From NCBI RefSeq assembly GCF_900115505.1, contig NZ_FOWQ01000003.1, forward strand, positions 124,001 to 188,000: a DNA stretch of 64,000 nt, in the 5' to 3' direction. Below the pieces are notes generated by a model. It was not told the origin of the DNA and made no database searches. It was given only the letters and a program-made list of their open reading frames with translations. A program made the translations under genes and the position numbers. The stretch comes from Geodermatophilus dictyosporus (lineage in GTDB: Bacteria > Actinomycetota > Actinomycetes > Mycobacteriales > Geodermatophilaceae). Shown here in pieces: positions 42,947 through 51,988 of this stretch; the stretch's first letter is position 1, and each line of letters starts with the position of its first letter.

Positions 42947-43023
42947 GGAGCTCCTCGGACGGCGGACGGGACCGGTCCAGTCTGACCGGTCGGCCCGCCG
43001 GGGTCGGGGACCCCTGGGGCACC

Positions 43024-43692
43024 ATGGGCCGGGTGGCGAGGGCGGGGGTGCGGGCAGCGGTCCTGGCCGCCCTCGTCGTGACCGCGGTCGTGGTGGTCCT
43101 CGTCGTCGACCTGCCGAGCGCGGACGCCGTGCGCGACCGGGTCGAGGGGACCGGCGCCGTCGGGCTGGCCCTGGTCACGCTCGGGGTGGCGCTGGCGCTG
43201 CTCGGCCCGGTGCCACGGACGGCGCTGTCGCTGCTGCTGGGCGCCGTCCTCGGGTTCTGGGCGGGTGTCGTGGCCTCCGTGGTCGGCGCCGTGCTCGGCG
43301 GGCTGGCCGCCTTCGGACTGAGCCGGGTGTTGGGGCGGGAGGCGGTGACCCGGCTGGCCGGCCCGCGGGTGGTGGCGGTCGACCGGGCGCTCACCGGCCG
43401 CGGCTTCGTCCCGCTGCTGGTGGCGCGGGTCATGCCGGTCCCGTTCAGCCTCACCAGCTACGCGGCGGGGCTCACCGGCGTGCCGCTGGGGACCTACACG
43501 GCCGCCACGGCCCTCGGTGTCGTGCCGGGGTCGGTGCTGCAGGTGGCGGTGGGTGCCTCCGCCGGCCCGCTGCTCGGCTGGGCCACCTCGCCCGGTGGGC
43601 TGCTGGTCGAGGGCGTGGTCGTGCTGCTCCTCGTCGCCGGCGGCGTGGTGTGGTGGCGCCGGCGCCGGTCGCGGTCCGCGCCGACCTCCTGA
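43024..43692 (+). CDS. TVP38/TMEM64 family membrane protein
   Basis: The 222-residue protein, related to the DedA group, has about six hydrophobic segments. Family marks are LGPVPRTALSLLLGAVLGFWAG, GGLAAFGLSRVLGREA and the conserved FVPLLVARVMPVPFSLTSYAAGLTGVPL, where Arg and the Pro-rich bend form the re-entrant loop. The C-terminus is Arg-rich. Members are thought to move lipids between membrane leaflets. It is divergent from the GH3 lipoprotein and 100 bases before another membrane-anchored protein. The substrate is unknown. Confidence 0.87.
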   Translation: MGRVARAGVRAAVLAALVVTAVVVVLVVDLPSADAVRDRVEGTGAVGLALVTLGVALALLGPVPRTALSLLLGAVLGFWAGVVASVVGAVLGGLAAFGLSRVLGREAVTRLAGPRVVAVDRALTGRGFVPLLVARVMPVPFSLTSYAAGLTGVPLGTYTAATALGVVPGSVLQVAVGASAGPLLGWATSPGGLLVEGVVVLLLVAGGVVWWRRRRSRSAPTS

Positions 43693-43792
43693 GCTGCTCC
43701 CGATCACGGCGACGGGCGGTTACCCTTCTCCGGCCGAGGCGCGCCGGCCCGACGGGTGCGGTCCCCGGTCACCGTGGACGGGGGAGGTCAGG

Positions 43793-44653
43793 GTGTCGCA
43801 GGAGGACCTCGGGCGCCGGTACGCCGGGGACGTGGACGAGACCAGGCGGGTGTGGTCGCCGTCCGGTGCCCCGGTGCTGCCGCCGCCTCCCGGTGGCTGG
43901 CCGGTGCCGCCGCCGCGCGCGGCCGCCACCACGATCCGGCCGACGACGCCCCCGCCCCGGGACGCGCCGCCGGCCGCGCCGGGACCCGTCTCCGGCCCGC
44001 TGCCGGTGCCCGGACCGCCCGCGCGCAGGGGGGCGGGGCGCGGTGTGCTCGTCACCGCCCTGGTCGCCGCGCTGGCAGTGGGCGGCGGCGTGGCCACCTG
44101 GTACGCCCTCGGGGACGGCTCCGGCGGGACGGCGGAGGCCGGCCGGACGACCGCCGCCGCAGCCACCGACGCGGGCAAGGACCTGGGCGACGCCGGCTCC
44201 CCGGCGCCGGCCGCCCCGACCGCGCCCACGGTGCCCCCTGAGGAGCAGGCGCTGGCCGACCTGCAGGCCCTGCGCGACGAGTCGCTGGCGCGGGTGGTCC
44301 TCGACGGCCGCTGGGTGGCGCAGGTGGCGAGCAAGGACGTCGGGATCACCGACCCGCTGCAGACGGCCGCCAACGGCACCAACCAGTTCTTCGCCGTCGA
44401 CATCCTGGCGGAGAGCCGGGCGGCGCTGTCGACGGTGGACGACCCCTCGGACCTCTACGTGCTGTGGAGCACCGACTTCGGCCGGGCCTCGACCGCCCCC
44501 GACGGGGACCCGTACTGGGTGACGCTCGTCGACGGCGGCTTCCCCAGCGAGGGCGCCGTCGACGCGTGGTGCGCCGGCGCGTACCCGCAGCTGAGCCCCG
44601 AGCAGCTGGCCAACACCTGCGTCGGGCGGACCCTCACCCCGCCGCACGACTGA
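43793..44653 (+). CDS. membrane-anchored protein with SPOR-like extracellular domain
   Basis: The 286-residue protein has a Pro-rich cytoplasmic N-terminus (about residues 20-80), one membrane helix (GVLVTALVAALAVGGGVATWYAL), an Ala/Pro linker, and a C-terminal domain with LDGRWVAQVASKDVG, LYVLWSTDFGR and YWVTLVDGGFPSEGAVDAWC, a pattern like the SPOR or related cell-wall-binding folds. Two late cysteines could form a disulfide. A GTG start follows GGGGAGG. It converges with the LCP gene. It may bind septal or stripped peptidoglycan, but this is a guess. Confidence 0.7.
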   Translation: MSQEDLGRRYAGDVDETRRVWSPSGAPVLPPPPGGWPVPPPRAAATTIRPTTPPPRDAPPAAPGPVSGPLPVPGPPARRGAGRGVLVTALVAALAVGGGVATWYALGDGSGGTAEAGRTTAAAATDAGKDLGDAGSPAPAAPTAPTVPPEEQALADLQALRDESLARVVLDGRWVAQVASKDVGITDPLQTAANGTNQFFAVDILAESRAALSTVDDPSDLYVLWSTDFGRASTAPDGDPYWVTLVDGGFPSEGAVDAWCAGAYPQLSPEQLANTCVGRTLTPPHD

Positions 44654-44672
44654 CGTCTCCGGCGCGGGCCGG

Positions 44673-45776
44673 TCAGCGGGGGACGTCGGGCAGGGCCTCG
44701 GCGTCGAACTCCGCCGCGTTCTGTGACAGGGTGTCGTTCTGCAGGTAGGCCCACATGCGCTCGCCGGCCACGTCGTCGAGGTAGACGACGCTCGCCTCGC
44801 CCTCCGTCCCGGTGCCCAGCACCGGTGCGGTGAAGGAGTCGACGGCCCCCGGCGGCAGGTCGCGCAGCGAGTACGCCAGCTGCAGCAGGTCGCCGTCCCC
44901 CAGCGAGTCGTCGACGGCGATGGCGCCGGTCACCGCGAGCAGCGCGCCGTCGAGCCGGCCGGGGTCGGTGAAGGTGTCGGTGTCCAGCAGCTGGCGGAAC
45001 ACGGCCTCGAGGAACTGCTGCTGGCGGCGCACCCGGTCGAAGTCACCGCCGGGCAGCCCGTACCGCTGCCCGAGGTACCAGCGCGCCTGGTCGCCGTCGA
45101 GGTGGTTGACCCCGGCCGGGAAGGTGTGGGGCCCGTTGCTGGTGGTCTCGGCCACGACGACGTCGACACCGCCCAGGTCGTCGGTGACCTGGGTGATCCC
45201 CTCGAAGTCGATGGCGACGTAGTGGTCCACGCGCACCTGCGTCAGCTGCTCCACCGTCTGGACCAGCAGCGTCGGCCCACCGAACGCGTACGCCGAGTTG
45301 ATCTTGTTCATCCCGTGGCCGGGGACGTCGACCCACGAGTCGCGGGGGATGGAGACGAGCTGCGCGTGCTGCCGGTCGGCGGAGAAGCGGGCCAGCATGA
45401 CCGCGTCGGACCGGCCGCCCTCGGCGATGCCCCCGTCCGCGCCCTCGTCGGCGGTGGCCCGGGTGTCGGTGCCGACCAGGAGGAAGGTCACCGGTGCCGC
45501 GCCGGCCGGGGTGGCCGGGGTGGCCGGCGCCGGCCGGGACCCCTCGTCGAGGCCGCTGAACACGTCGGCGATGCGGTCGATGTTGCCGGCGTAGCGGTCG
45601 GTCAGGTACCAGGCCCCGCCGCCGACCAGCAGGACGAAGACCCCGATCAGGACGCCCAGGGCGAGGAGGAACTGGCGCAGGCCGCGGGGCGGCCGGCGGG
45701 GGCGTCGTGATGGTTGGGCAGCCGTCGGCCCGTCGTCGACGCGGGTCGGTCCTCCGCGCACATCCGTGCTGTCCAC
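44673..45776 (-). CDS. LytR-CpsA-Psr (LCP) family glycopolymer ligase
   Basis: The 367-residue protein has a short cytoplasmic part, one membrane helix (FLLALGVLIGVFVLLVGGGAWYL), then the LCP domain: LLVGTDTRA, GRSDAVMLARF, VSIPRDSWVDV, MNKINSAYAFGG and RVDHYVAIDFEG, with the Arg and Asp residues that bind the polyprenyl-pyrophosphate donor. LCP enzymes attach teichoic acids, arabinogalactan or capsular polymers to peptidoglycan outside the membrane, and this one is well placed to attach the polymer of the adjacent loci. The GTG at 45776 has a strong GGGGAGG ribosome site, preferred over a start at 45848. Confidence 0.92.
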   Translation of the reverse strand: MDSTDVRGGPTRVDDGPTAAQPSRRPRRPPRGLRQFLLALGVLIGVFVLLVGGGAWYLTDRYAGNIDRIADVFSGLDEGSRPAPATPATPAGAAPVTFLLVGTDTRATADEGADGGIAEGGRSDAVMLARFSADRQHAQLVSIPRDSWVDVPGHGMNKINSAYAFGGPTLLVQTVEQLTQVRVDHYVAIDFEGITQVTDDLGGVDVVVAETTSNGPHTFPAGVNHLDGDQARWYLGQRYGLPGGDFDRVRRQQQFLEAVFRQLLDTDTFTDPGRLDGALLAVTGAIAVDDSLGDGDLLQLAYSLRDLPPGAVDSFTAPVLGTGTEGEASVVYLDDVAGERMWAYLQNDTLSQNAAEFDAEALPDVPR

Positions 45777-45990
45777 GTCGGCCTCCCCGTGCCCGGTGAC
45801 GGACTGCAGGTTATGGGCGCGCGCGGTCAAGTGTGACCATGTGCTCACTCAGTGGAGTGAGAGGTCGCACTCGCCGCTCTGCTCCCGGTCCGTGCAGGAA
45901 CCGGTGGGACGGGCGGGCACCGTGCGCTTGATGGGAACTCTTCGTCACCCTTCGAGGTGGCTCGCGCACGACGAGAAAGGACACTGCCTC

Positions 45991-45996
45991 CATAAT
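45991..45996 (+). promoter_or_regulatory. -10 box of a leaderless membrane protein gene
   Basis: CATAAT, differing from the TATAAT consensus at one base, lies 7 bases before the GTG at 46004. It is the closest match among the leaderless-type boxes in the window. Confidence 0.55.
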
Positions 45997-46003
45997 CACC
46001 GTC

Positions 46004-46912
46004 GTGTGGTTCCTGTGGGTCCTGTGCGGACTGGTCCTGTGGCTGGTGGCCGGTCTCGTACTCGGAACGGTCATGGGACGGGCCGTCCGGCTCGCCGACA
46101 GCCGCACACCGGGTGCCCGTGACGGTGCCGTCCTGACGACCGCCGACCTCCCGGGGGGCGCCGCCCGCGCCGGCGTCGCGGCGGCTGCACCCCGGCGCCG
46201 GGTCCCCTTCCCGCCGGTCGCCGTCGCGCTGGCCGCGGTCGGGGTGGCCCTCGAGGGCGTGGGCTACGCCGTCGCCCTCACCGGGGCGCGGGGACGGCTC
46301 GCCGGCCTCCTGTCGATGGACGCACCCTTCTCCGTGCCGCGGCTCTACGTCGCCGCGCTCTTCGCGGCCGCGGCCGTCGCGGCCCTGGTGGGCGGCGCCC
46401 GGCTGTCCGGACGCCGCACCTGGTGGACCGCCGTCGCGCTGGTCGCCGGCGGCGTCGCCACGGTCAAGATCGGCAGCACCGTCCACGCTCGGCTCTTCGG
46501 CACGGCGCAGGACGTCCTCACCACCGCCGGCGCCGTCCTGGCCAGCGTGGGGATCGCGGGCGCCGTCCTGGCGTGGCTGTGGTCGATGAGCCGGGGCGAC
46601 CGGCGTGACCGCAGGCGGGTGCTGCGCAGCCTGGGCCTCTACGCCGGTGCCTCCGTGGGCCTGTCCGGGGTCTCCGTCGTCGTCGGCGGTGTCTACGGCG
46701 GCGCGAGCCGCTGGGCGGCGATGGCCACCTTCGTCGAGGAGACCGGTGAGGCCCTCACCGCGGCCGCCTTCCTCGTCGCCGTCCTCGTCGGTGTCGCACC
46801 GCGCCTGGTGCTGCCCGCCGACTGGGCGCTGCGGCGTGCCGACGACGCCCGCACCCTGGACGTCGCGCACGCCGGTGCGGGCCTCGGGGTGCACCGCGAG
46901 CCCACCGGCTGA
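46004..46912 (+). CDS. polytopic membrane protein of unknown function
   Basis: The 302-residue protein has about seven hydrophobic segments, starting with WFLWVLCGLVLWLVAGLVLG, then VAVALAAVGVALEGVGYAVAL, LYVAALFAAAAVAALVGGA, AVALVAGGVATVKIGS and others. The N-terminal block WVL...GRAVRLADSR resembles the 57-residue protein at 36425. Acidic residues occur within membrane parts (VALEGVGYAV and ATFVEETGEALTAA), which may matter for ion or proton binding. No family is recognised. It lies between the LCP gene and the exopolysaccharide locus. The start follows a -10 box directly. Confidence 0.7.
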   Translation: MWFLWVLCGLVLWLVAGLVLGTVMGRAVRLADSRTPGARDGAVLTTADLPGGAARAGVAAAAPRRRVPFPPVAVALAAVGVALEGVGYAVALTGARGRLAGLLSMDAPFSVPRLYVAALFAAAAVAALVGGARLSGRRTWWTAVALVAGGVATVKIGSTVHARLFGTAQDVLTTAGAVLASVGIAGAVLAWLWSMSRGDRRDRRRVLRSLGLYAGASVGLSGVSVVVGGVYGGASRWAAMATFVEETGEALTAAAFLVAVLVGVAPRLVLPADWALRRADDARTLDVAHAGAGLGVHREPTG

Positions 46913-47060
46913 CGGGCACCGCGAGCCCCATCCGGCGTCGGGCAGGGCCGCTCGCCGTGCCGCCGCTCCCCGCCGGTCGGCAGCCCCGGGGCTGCCGCCG
47001 GTCCCGGCCGACGGCAGACTGCTCCGCGGACGAGGGTGCGAGGAACGGGGGAGACGTCCG

Positions 47061-48116
47061 GTGAAGGTGCTGCTCGACGCCTACTGGTGGGTCGAGGGGC
47101 AGCCCTCGGGGCGCCGGGTCGTCGACTCCCTGCTCCGGACCTGGCTCACCGACTGGCCGGAGGACGAGCTCGTCGCGGCCGTCCCGGCCCGTCACGTGCC
47201 CCACGTGCGCGACCTGGCCGGTGACCCGGCGCTGACCGTCGTGCCCGTGCGGCTCACGCCGCACGGGGTGAGCGTCATGGTGGAGATGGGCCGGCTGGGT
47301 GGGGGCGCGGACGTCGTCCTGTCCCAGAACTTCACCCCCCTGCGGTCGTCCGCTCTGCGGGCGACGTTCATCCACGACCTGATGTTCGTCGAGCGCCCGG
47401 AGTTCTTCGGACGGCTTGAGCGGCTGTACTTCGCCGGGATGCCGTGGTCGGCACGCCTCGCCGACGTGGTGCTCACCTCCACGGCGGCCGAGGCCGGTCG
47501 CATCGCGCGCGTGCGCCCTCGGCTGGCCGGCCGTGTCCGGCCGGTGGGGCTCACCGTGCCGGAGTCCTTCCGCGAGGCCCGGGCGGTCGATCCGCAGGTC
47601 GGGGTCGTGCCCCGGCAGTTCGTGCTCTGCGTCGGTCGGCTCAACGTCCGCAAGAACCTCGACCGGCTCGTCGACGCACTCGTGACCGACGGTGTGGTGC
47701 GGCCGGACTTCCCGCTCGTCGTCGTCGGTGAACCCGACGGGGTGACCGTGCGCGGCCTCGAACGCGGTGATCCTCGGGTCCGGTTCGTCGGTGCGGTCGA
47801 CGACGCCGGTCTCAGGTGGCTGTACGAGCAGTGCCGCGTCTTCGTGTTCCCCTCCCTGGACGAGGGGTTCGGACTGCCGGTCCTGGAGGCGGCGCTCTGC
47901 GGCGCCCCCATGGCGCTCAGCGACATCCCGGCCTTCCGTGAGCTGGCCCCCGGCGCGGCGTTCTTCGAGCCGACGGACGAGGCGTCGATCGCGCGGGTCG
48001 TCGGCGAGGTCGTCCGGGGCCCCCGTGGTGACCGTCCCGTCGCCATCCCGGCGTGGTCGGACGTGGTGGGGCTGATCCGGAGCGCGATCCTGGACGCGCT
48101 CGCCGCGCGCGCCTGA
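47061..48116 (+). CDS. glycosyltransferase family 4 protein (mannosyltransferase-like)
   Basis: The 351-residue GT-B enzyme starts with VKVLLDAYWWVEGQPSGRRVVDSLL. FIHDLMFVERPEFF is typical of capsule mannosyl- and rhamnosyl-transferases. The donor domain has LCVGRLNVRKNLDRLVDAL, VFVFPSLDEGFGLPVLEAALCGAPMAL (the GT4 EGFGLPxLE signature) and a terminal helix. The GTG follows a GGGGGA ribosome site. It opens the exopolysaccharide locus, and a hairpin follows its stop, so it may be transcribed apart from the next genes. It probably adds one sugar to the growing repeat unit. Confidence 0.9.
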   Translation: MKVLLDAYWWVEGQPSGRRVVDSLLRTWLTDWPEDELVAAVPARHVPHVRDLAGDPALTVVPVRLTPHGVSVMVEMGRLGGGADVVLSQNFTPLRSSALRATFIHDLMFVERPEFFGRLERLYFAGMPWSARLADVVLTSTAAEAGRIARVRPRLAGRVRPVGLTVPESFREARAVDPQVGVVPRQFVLCVGRLNVRKNLDRLVDALVTDGVVRPDFPLVVVGEPDGVTVRGLERGDPRVRFVGAVDDAGLRWLYEQCRVFVFPSLDEGFGLPVLEAALCGAPMALSDIPAFRELAPGAAFFEPTDEASIARVVGEVVRGPRGDRPVAIPAWSDVVGLIRSAILDALAARA

Positions 48117-48121
48117 GTGGA

Positions 48122-48146
48122 CCGCCGACCGCGGGAGCGTCGGCGG
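48122..48146 (+). terminator. hairpin after the GT4 gene
   Basis: A perfect 8-base stem (48122-48129 with 48139-48146) has a 9-base loop, starting 5 bases after the stop at 48116. There is no T-run. A new promoter for the next gene follows at 48206, which supports termination here. Confidence 0.5.
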
Positions 48147-48205
48147 GAGTCCCTCCACGGCAGGGCCGACGGGCCGGGAGCGCGGACCGTCGTCGACGCG
48201 TCGGA

Positions 48206-48211
48206 TAGCCT
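48206..48211 (+). promoter_or_regulatory. -10 box of a leaderless GT2 gene
   Basis: TAGCCT lies 6 bases before the GTG at 48218 without a ribosome site between them. Confidence 0.45.
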
Positions 48212-48217
48212 GCTGCG

Positions 48218-49273
48218 GTGTCGCAGCCGACCCGTGGCAGCGGGAGCCCGGGCCGCGCACCTCTGACGCTCACCGTGGCGGTGACCACCTACCGGCGCCC
48301 CCGTGACCTCGAGGAACTGCTCCCCTCGCTCGTCGACCACCTGCGAGAGGTCGGCGACCACTTCCGGGTCCCGGTGTGCGGCGGGATCGTCGTGGTCGAC
48401 AACGACCCGGAGCGCAGCGCGCAGGACGTGGTCACCGCCGTCGCGGCCCGGCACCTCGGGACGACCGGCGTCGGGCTGAGGTACGAGGCCGAGCCCGAGC
48501 CGGGCATCGCGGCGGCCCGGAACCGGGCCCTGGTCAGCGCGGAGGACTCGCGCGTCCTGGTCTTCATCGACGACGACGAGCGCCCGGAGCCGGGATGGCT
48601 GGTGCGCCTCCTGGAGACCTGGGAGTCGAGTCGGGCCGCGGCCGTGGCCGGCCCCGTCCTGCCGCACTACCTGAGGCAGCCGCACCCCTGGGTGCTGGCG
48701 GGTGACTTCTACGTCACGCGCCGACTGCGGACGGGGGCGGACATCAGCGTGGCCGGGGCGGGCAACCTGTTGCTGGACCTCGCAGCCGTGCGGCGACGAG
48801 GTGTCCGTTTCGACGACGCCGTCGGGTTGGCCGGTGGCGAGGACAGCCTCTTCACCACCCGGCTCACCCGGGCCGGTGCGCCTATGGTCTGGTGCGCCGA
48901 GGCCCGGGTGGTGGAGCGCGTCCCTCCCGAACGGACGACTCTGCCGTGGGTGCTGCGACGTACCTGGAGTGACGGGAACGTCGAGTCGCGCACCGCGTTG
49001 CGCCTGGCGCCGGGAGCCGGCGGACGTCTCGTGCAGCGGCTCCACGGTGTGACGCGCGGGTCGGTGCGCGTCACGGCCGGTCTCCTGCGAGCGGTCCTCG
49101 GCGCTGCGCTCCTGTCCCGACGCCATCAGGCCCGGGGGACGAGGACCCTGCTCAGAGGGGCGGGGATGGTCGCCGGAGCTCTCGGCCTGACGCACCAGCA
49201 CTACGCGCGTCCGGCATCGAGCCCCGGACCACGAGTGCGGATCGGCCGGGTCCGCGAGAAGGGAACTCCGTAG
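48218..49273 (+). CDS. glycosyltransferase family 2 protein
   Basis: The 351-residue GT-A enzyme shows LTLTVAVTTYRRPRDLEELLP, GGIVVVDNDPERSAQ, EPGIAAARNRAL, and VLVFIDDDERPEPGW with the metal-binding Asp run. Later GGEDSLFTTRLTRAG contains the ED acceptor/base motif. The C-terminal quarter is Arg/Leu-rich and could touch the membrane. The stop is TAG, immediately followed by the ATG of the next GT2, whose domain layout is similar, so the two may be an ancient tandem pair that add successive sugars. Confidence 0.9.
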   Translation: MSQPTRGSGSPGRAPLTLTVAVTTYRRPRDLEELLPSLVDHLREVGDHFRVPVCGGIVVVDNDPERSAQDVVTAVAARHLGTTGVGLRYEAEPEPGIAAARNRALVSAEDSRVLVFIDDDERPEPGWLVRLLETWESSRAAAVAGPVLPHYLRQPHPWVLAGDFYVTRRLRTGADISVAGAGNLLLDLAAVRRRGVRFDDAVGLAGGEDSLFTTRLTRAGAPMVWCAEARVVERVPPERTTLPWVLRRTWSDGNVESRTALRLAPGAGGRLVQRLHGVTRGSVRVTAGLLRAVLGAALLSRRHQARGTRTLLRGAGMVAGALGLTHQHYARPASSPGPRVRIGRVREKGTP

Positions 49274-50683
49274 ATGGCGACGTCCGCAGTGGACACCCCG
49301 AGGCGGAGCATGGTCGACCGCCTCCGCGGGAGGGCCTGGTTGACGCGAGCCGACCAGAAGTCCTTCTTCGACTCGGTCCTGGTCGTCGACGTCGATCTCC
49401 CGTCGGGGCGGGTGTCCGTCGCCGAGCCGTTGACCGGACCCGAGCGAGCGCCCGAAGCGGTGTACGCCGTCGTCTGGCGGGACGGGGTGCCGATCGGAGA
49501 CCTCGAGGTCCCCGGCGACCCCGCGACCGTCCTCCCGGACCTGCCCGGGATCGTCGCGGCCCAGGAGTGGCCGGTCGAGCCGGCCCGACCTCCGGCACCC
49601 GAGTCGCCGCCGGGCGCGGCGGGCACCCCGGCCAGGGCCGCGCCGGAGCCCCGTGCGCCGCAGGAGCAGGACGTCACGATCGCCGTGTGCACCCGGGACC
49701 GGCCCGAGATGCTGCGTGAGTGCCTCGTCGCGATGAGCGGCCTGGAGCGACCCGTCGCCGAGGTGCTGGTGATCGACAACGCGTCGGCGGACGACCGGAC
49801 CCGCCAGGTCGCCGGGGAGTTCCCCTTCGTCCGCTACGTCCACGAGCCACGTCGGGGGCTCGACTGGGCGCGGAACCGGGCCCTCGTCGAGGCCCGGACC
49901 CCCGTCATCGCCTTCACCGACGACGACGTCCTCGTGCACCCGGGGTGGGTGAGCGGGCTGCTGCGGGCCTTCCGGGAAGAGCCCGGAGCGGCCGTCGTGA
50001 CCGGCCTGGTCCTCCCGGCGGAGCTGGCCACGCCGGCGCAGGTGCAGTTCGAGGGACGTGGCGGTTTCCGACGGGGCTTCCGGCGTCGCAGGTTCGCGGG
50101 GACGACGTCGACCCCGGACACCGGATCGGCGAAGGACGTGGTGCTGGGAGCCGCCGGCGCGGGGGCCAACGTCGCCCTCCGCCGCGACGTCGCCCTCGAG
50201 CTGGGGGGCTTCGACGTCGCACTGGACGTCGGCACACCGTCAGGCGGGGGCGGTGACTTCGAGATGTTCTTCCGGGTGACGTCCGCGGGACACGTGCTGG
50301 TGTACGAACCGTCGGCGGTGGTGCGGCACCGCCACCGGCCCACCATGGCCGAGCTCGCCCGTCAGCGCCGCGGGGACGGCACCGGCAACTACAGCATCCT
50401 GCTGGGTGCAGGGCCCCGCTACGGTCGCCGGGTCAGGAGGGAGTTCCTCCGGCTGGCGGTCTGGTGGCTCGCCCAGCGGTACGCGCGGCGTGTGGTGTGC
50501 AGCCTCCTCTGGCCACGGGTCTGGCCGCCGGCGCTGGTCTATCCCGAGCTGCGCGGCGTGTTCACGGCGCGGTCCGGGCGTCTCTACCACCGTGGTGTCG
50601 CGCAGGCGCGCGAGCAGGCGCGCGCTCATCCGGACGAACCCTCACCCGCCGTCGTCCGCGGCCTCTGGGAGCCGGACCCCTGA
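49274..50683 (+). CDS. glycosyltransferase family 2 protein with N-terminal extension
   Basis: The 469-residue protein has about 125 extra residues (FFDSVLVVDVDLPSGRVSVAEPL and a Pro/Ala-rich linker) before the GT-A core VTIAVCTRDRPEMLRECL, VLVIDNASADDRTRQ, GLDWARNRAL, VIAFTDDDVLVHPGW and GGGGDFEMFFRV. The N-terminal part is beta-rich and of unknown role, perhaps for acceptor recognition or partner binding. The ATG directly follows the TAG of the previous GT2. The last 42 bases overlap the convergent polymerase gene. The sugar specificity is unknown. Confidence 0.9.
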   Translation: MATSAVDTPRRSMVDRLRGRAWLTRADQKSFFDSVLVVDVDLPSGRVSVAEPLTGPERAPEAVYAVVWRDGVPIGDLEVPGDPATVLPDLPGIVAAQEWPVEPARPPAPESPPGAAGTPARAAPEPRAPQEQDVTIAVCTRDRPEMLRECLVAMSGLERPVAEVLVIDNASADDRTRQVAGEFPFVRYVHEPRRGLDWARNRALVEARTPVIAFTDDDVLVHPGWVSGLLRAFREEPGAAVVTGLVLPAELATPAQVQFEGRGGFRRGFRRRRFAGTTSTPDTGSAKDVVLGAAGAGANVALRRDVALELGGFDVALDVGTPSGGGGDFEMFFRVTSAGHVLVYEPSAVVRHRHRPTMAELARQRRGDGTGNYSILLGAGPRYGRRVRREFLRLAVWWLAQRYARRVVCSLLWPRVWPPALVYPELRGVFTARSGRLYHRGVAQAREQARAHPDEPSPAVVRGLWEPDP

Positions 50684-51988
50684 GCGGTTCGGCGCCGCCC
50701 GTGAGCCGTCAGCCGGATCGGACACCCCACCGCTGCGGACGGGGGCCTCGGTCGGCCTCTGTCGTCCCCCGTGCACGGCGCAGCTCAACAGGATGAAGGC
50801 GAGGGCGCCCACACCCGTCCACGCGTGGATGGCGAGGAACAGGCTGACGAAGACGAGGAGCGCGAACGCGTCGTTCGGGACGTCACCGGCCCGGACGGCG
50901 CGGTCGACGCCGAGGCTCGCGACGAGGACGAAGAGCCCGAGCCCCACCAGTCCGTACTCGAAGACGAGCAGGACCAGTTCCGAGTCCACGGTGTCGGCGA
51001 CGTCCAGGACCCCGATCGGCGACGGGACGAGGTAGACGCCGTGCGGCAGCCCGGCGAAGCCCCACCCGAAGGGGTGGGTGCTGAGGCTCTCGCCGATTAG
51101 CGAGTAGAGGACCCCGCGGTACTCCACGCTCGACTGTGCCCCGTCGGCGCTCGTGACCGTGGCCTCGATCCCCGGCGGGCTGAGCAGGAGTCCTACGGCG
51201 ACGGCCGCGACCATCGCGACCGCGCCCGGGACCAGGAGGCGCCCGGATCGGGTCGACCCCCGCCGTGACCGGTCGGCCAGCAACCGGACGGCGAGGTAGA
51301 CCACGCCTGCCACCAGTGCTCCGCGACTCTGCGTGCAGTAGATGCCTGCCAGCAGGAGGGCAGCCGTCGGCAGGCGCCGACCCGCCCTCCCGAGTCGCAC
51401 GGCCGCCGGTAGCGCGACGAGCAACAAGGCGGAGAGCACGATTGGGTGCTCGGACAGGAGAGCGGCTCTGAGATGGCCGTCCCGTTCGAGCCTCGAGACG
51501 AAGTCCGAGCGGTCCACCAGGTTCCTGTTCAGCGCGTACTCGACGATCGCCAGCGCGCTCGTCACCGTCGACCACAGGAGGTAGACCCGGAAGAACAGCG
51601 TCGCGTACCCGGTCCGGCGCAGCACCGTCCCCGCCCAGAACGCGCAGGTGAACAAGAGTGCGTACCGGACGACGCGCTCGCCCGTCGTGGCACTCCACCA
51701 CGTGACCCACCCGAGTCCGTAGGCGACGACCAGGGCGCTCGTGACGTAGGCCGCGACGGCGACGGCCACGTGGCCCCTCGTTCCGCCCGCTGCGCGCGTG
51801 CTCACGAGGATGAGGCCGAGGAGCAGGTAGACCATGGCGAAGCGCAGCGGCACGTGGAGGGCGAGGTAGCCGGCGCCGTAGACGGTCGCGACCAGCGCGT
51901 GGCTCAACACGGCCACCTGCGTGCGTGGTCGCAGGCACAGTGCCACCGCGGTGAGCAGCGCCACCCCGCAGACGGCCAGGAGGACCAA
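50642..51988 (-). CDS. O-antigen ligase/polymerase-like (Wzy-type) membrane protein
   Basis: The 448-residue protein has about eleven to twelve hydrophobic segments and, between the later ones, a large outer loop with SSVEYRGVLYSLIGESLSTHPFGWGFAGLP, the pattern of the O-antigen ligase/Wzy_C family. It should polymerise lipid-linked repeat units outside the membrane with the flippase encoded by the divergent gene. The start is uncertain: there is no ATG or GTG in frame, only TTG at 51988 and CTG at 51997. An AAGGGGAGG ribosome site ends 6 bases before an in-frame ATC at 52003. The frame is open back to a stop at about 52066. Confidence 0.82.
   Translation of the reverse strand: MVLLAVCGVALLTAVALCLRPRTQVAVLSHALVATVYGAGYLALHVPLRFAMVYLLLGLILVSTRAAGGTRGHVAVAVAAYVTSALVVAYGLGWVTWWSATTGERVVRYALLFTCAFWAGTVLRRTGYATLFFRVYLLWSTVTSALAIVEYALNRNLVDRSDFVSRLERDGHLRAALLSEHPIVLSALLLVALPAAVRLGRAGRRLPTAALLLAGIYCTQSRGALVAGVVYLAVRLLADRSRRGSTRSGRLLVPGAVAMVAAVAVGLLLSPPGIEATVTSADGAQSSVEYRGVLYSLIGESLSTHPFGWGFAGLPHGVYLVPSPIGVLDVADTVDSELVLLVFEYGLVGLGLFVLVASLGVDRAVRAGDVPNDAFALLVFVSLFLAIHAWTGVGALAFILLSCAVHGGRQRPTEAPVRSGGVSDPADGSRAAPNRSGVRLPEAADDGG

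Noticed and set aside
46605-47060. N-terminal extension of the GT4 at 47061
   Set aside because: The extension overlaps the end of another gene in a different frame, and the GT4 fold starts at the GTG with a ribosome site.
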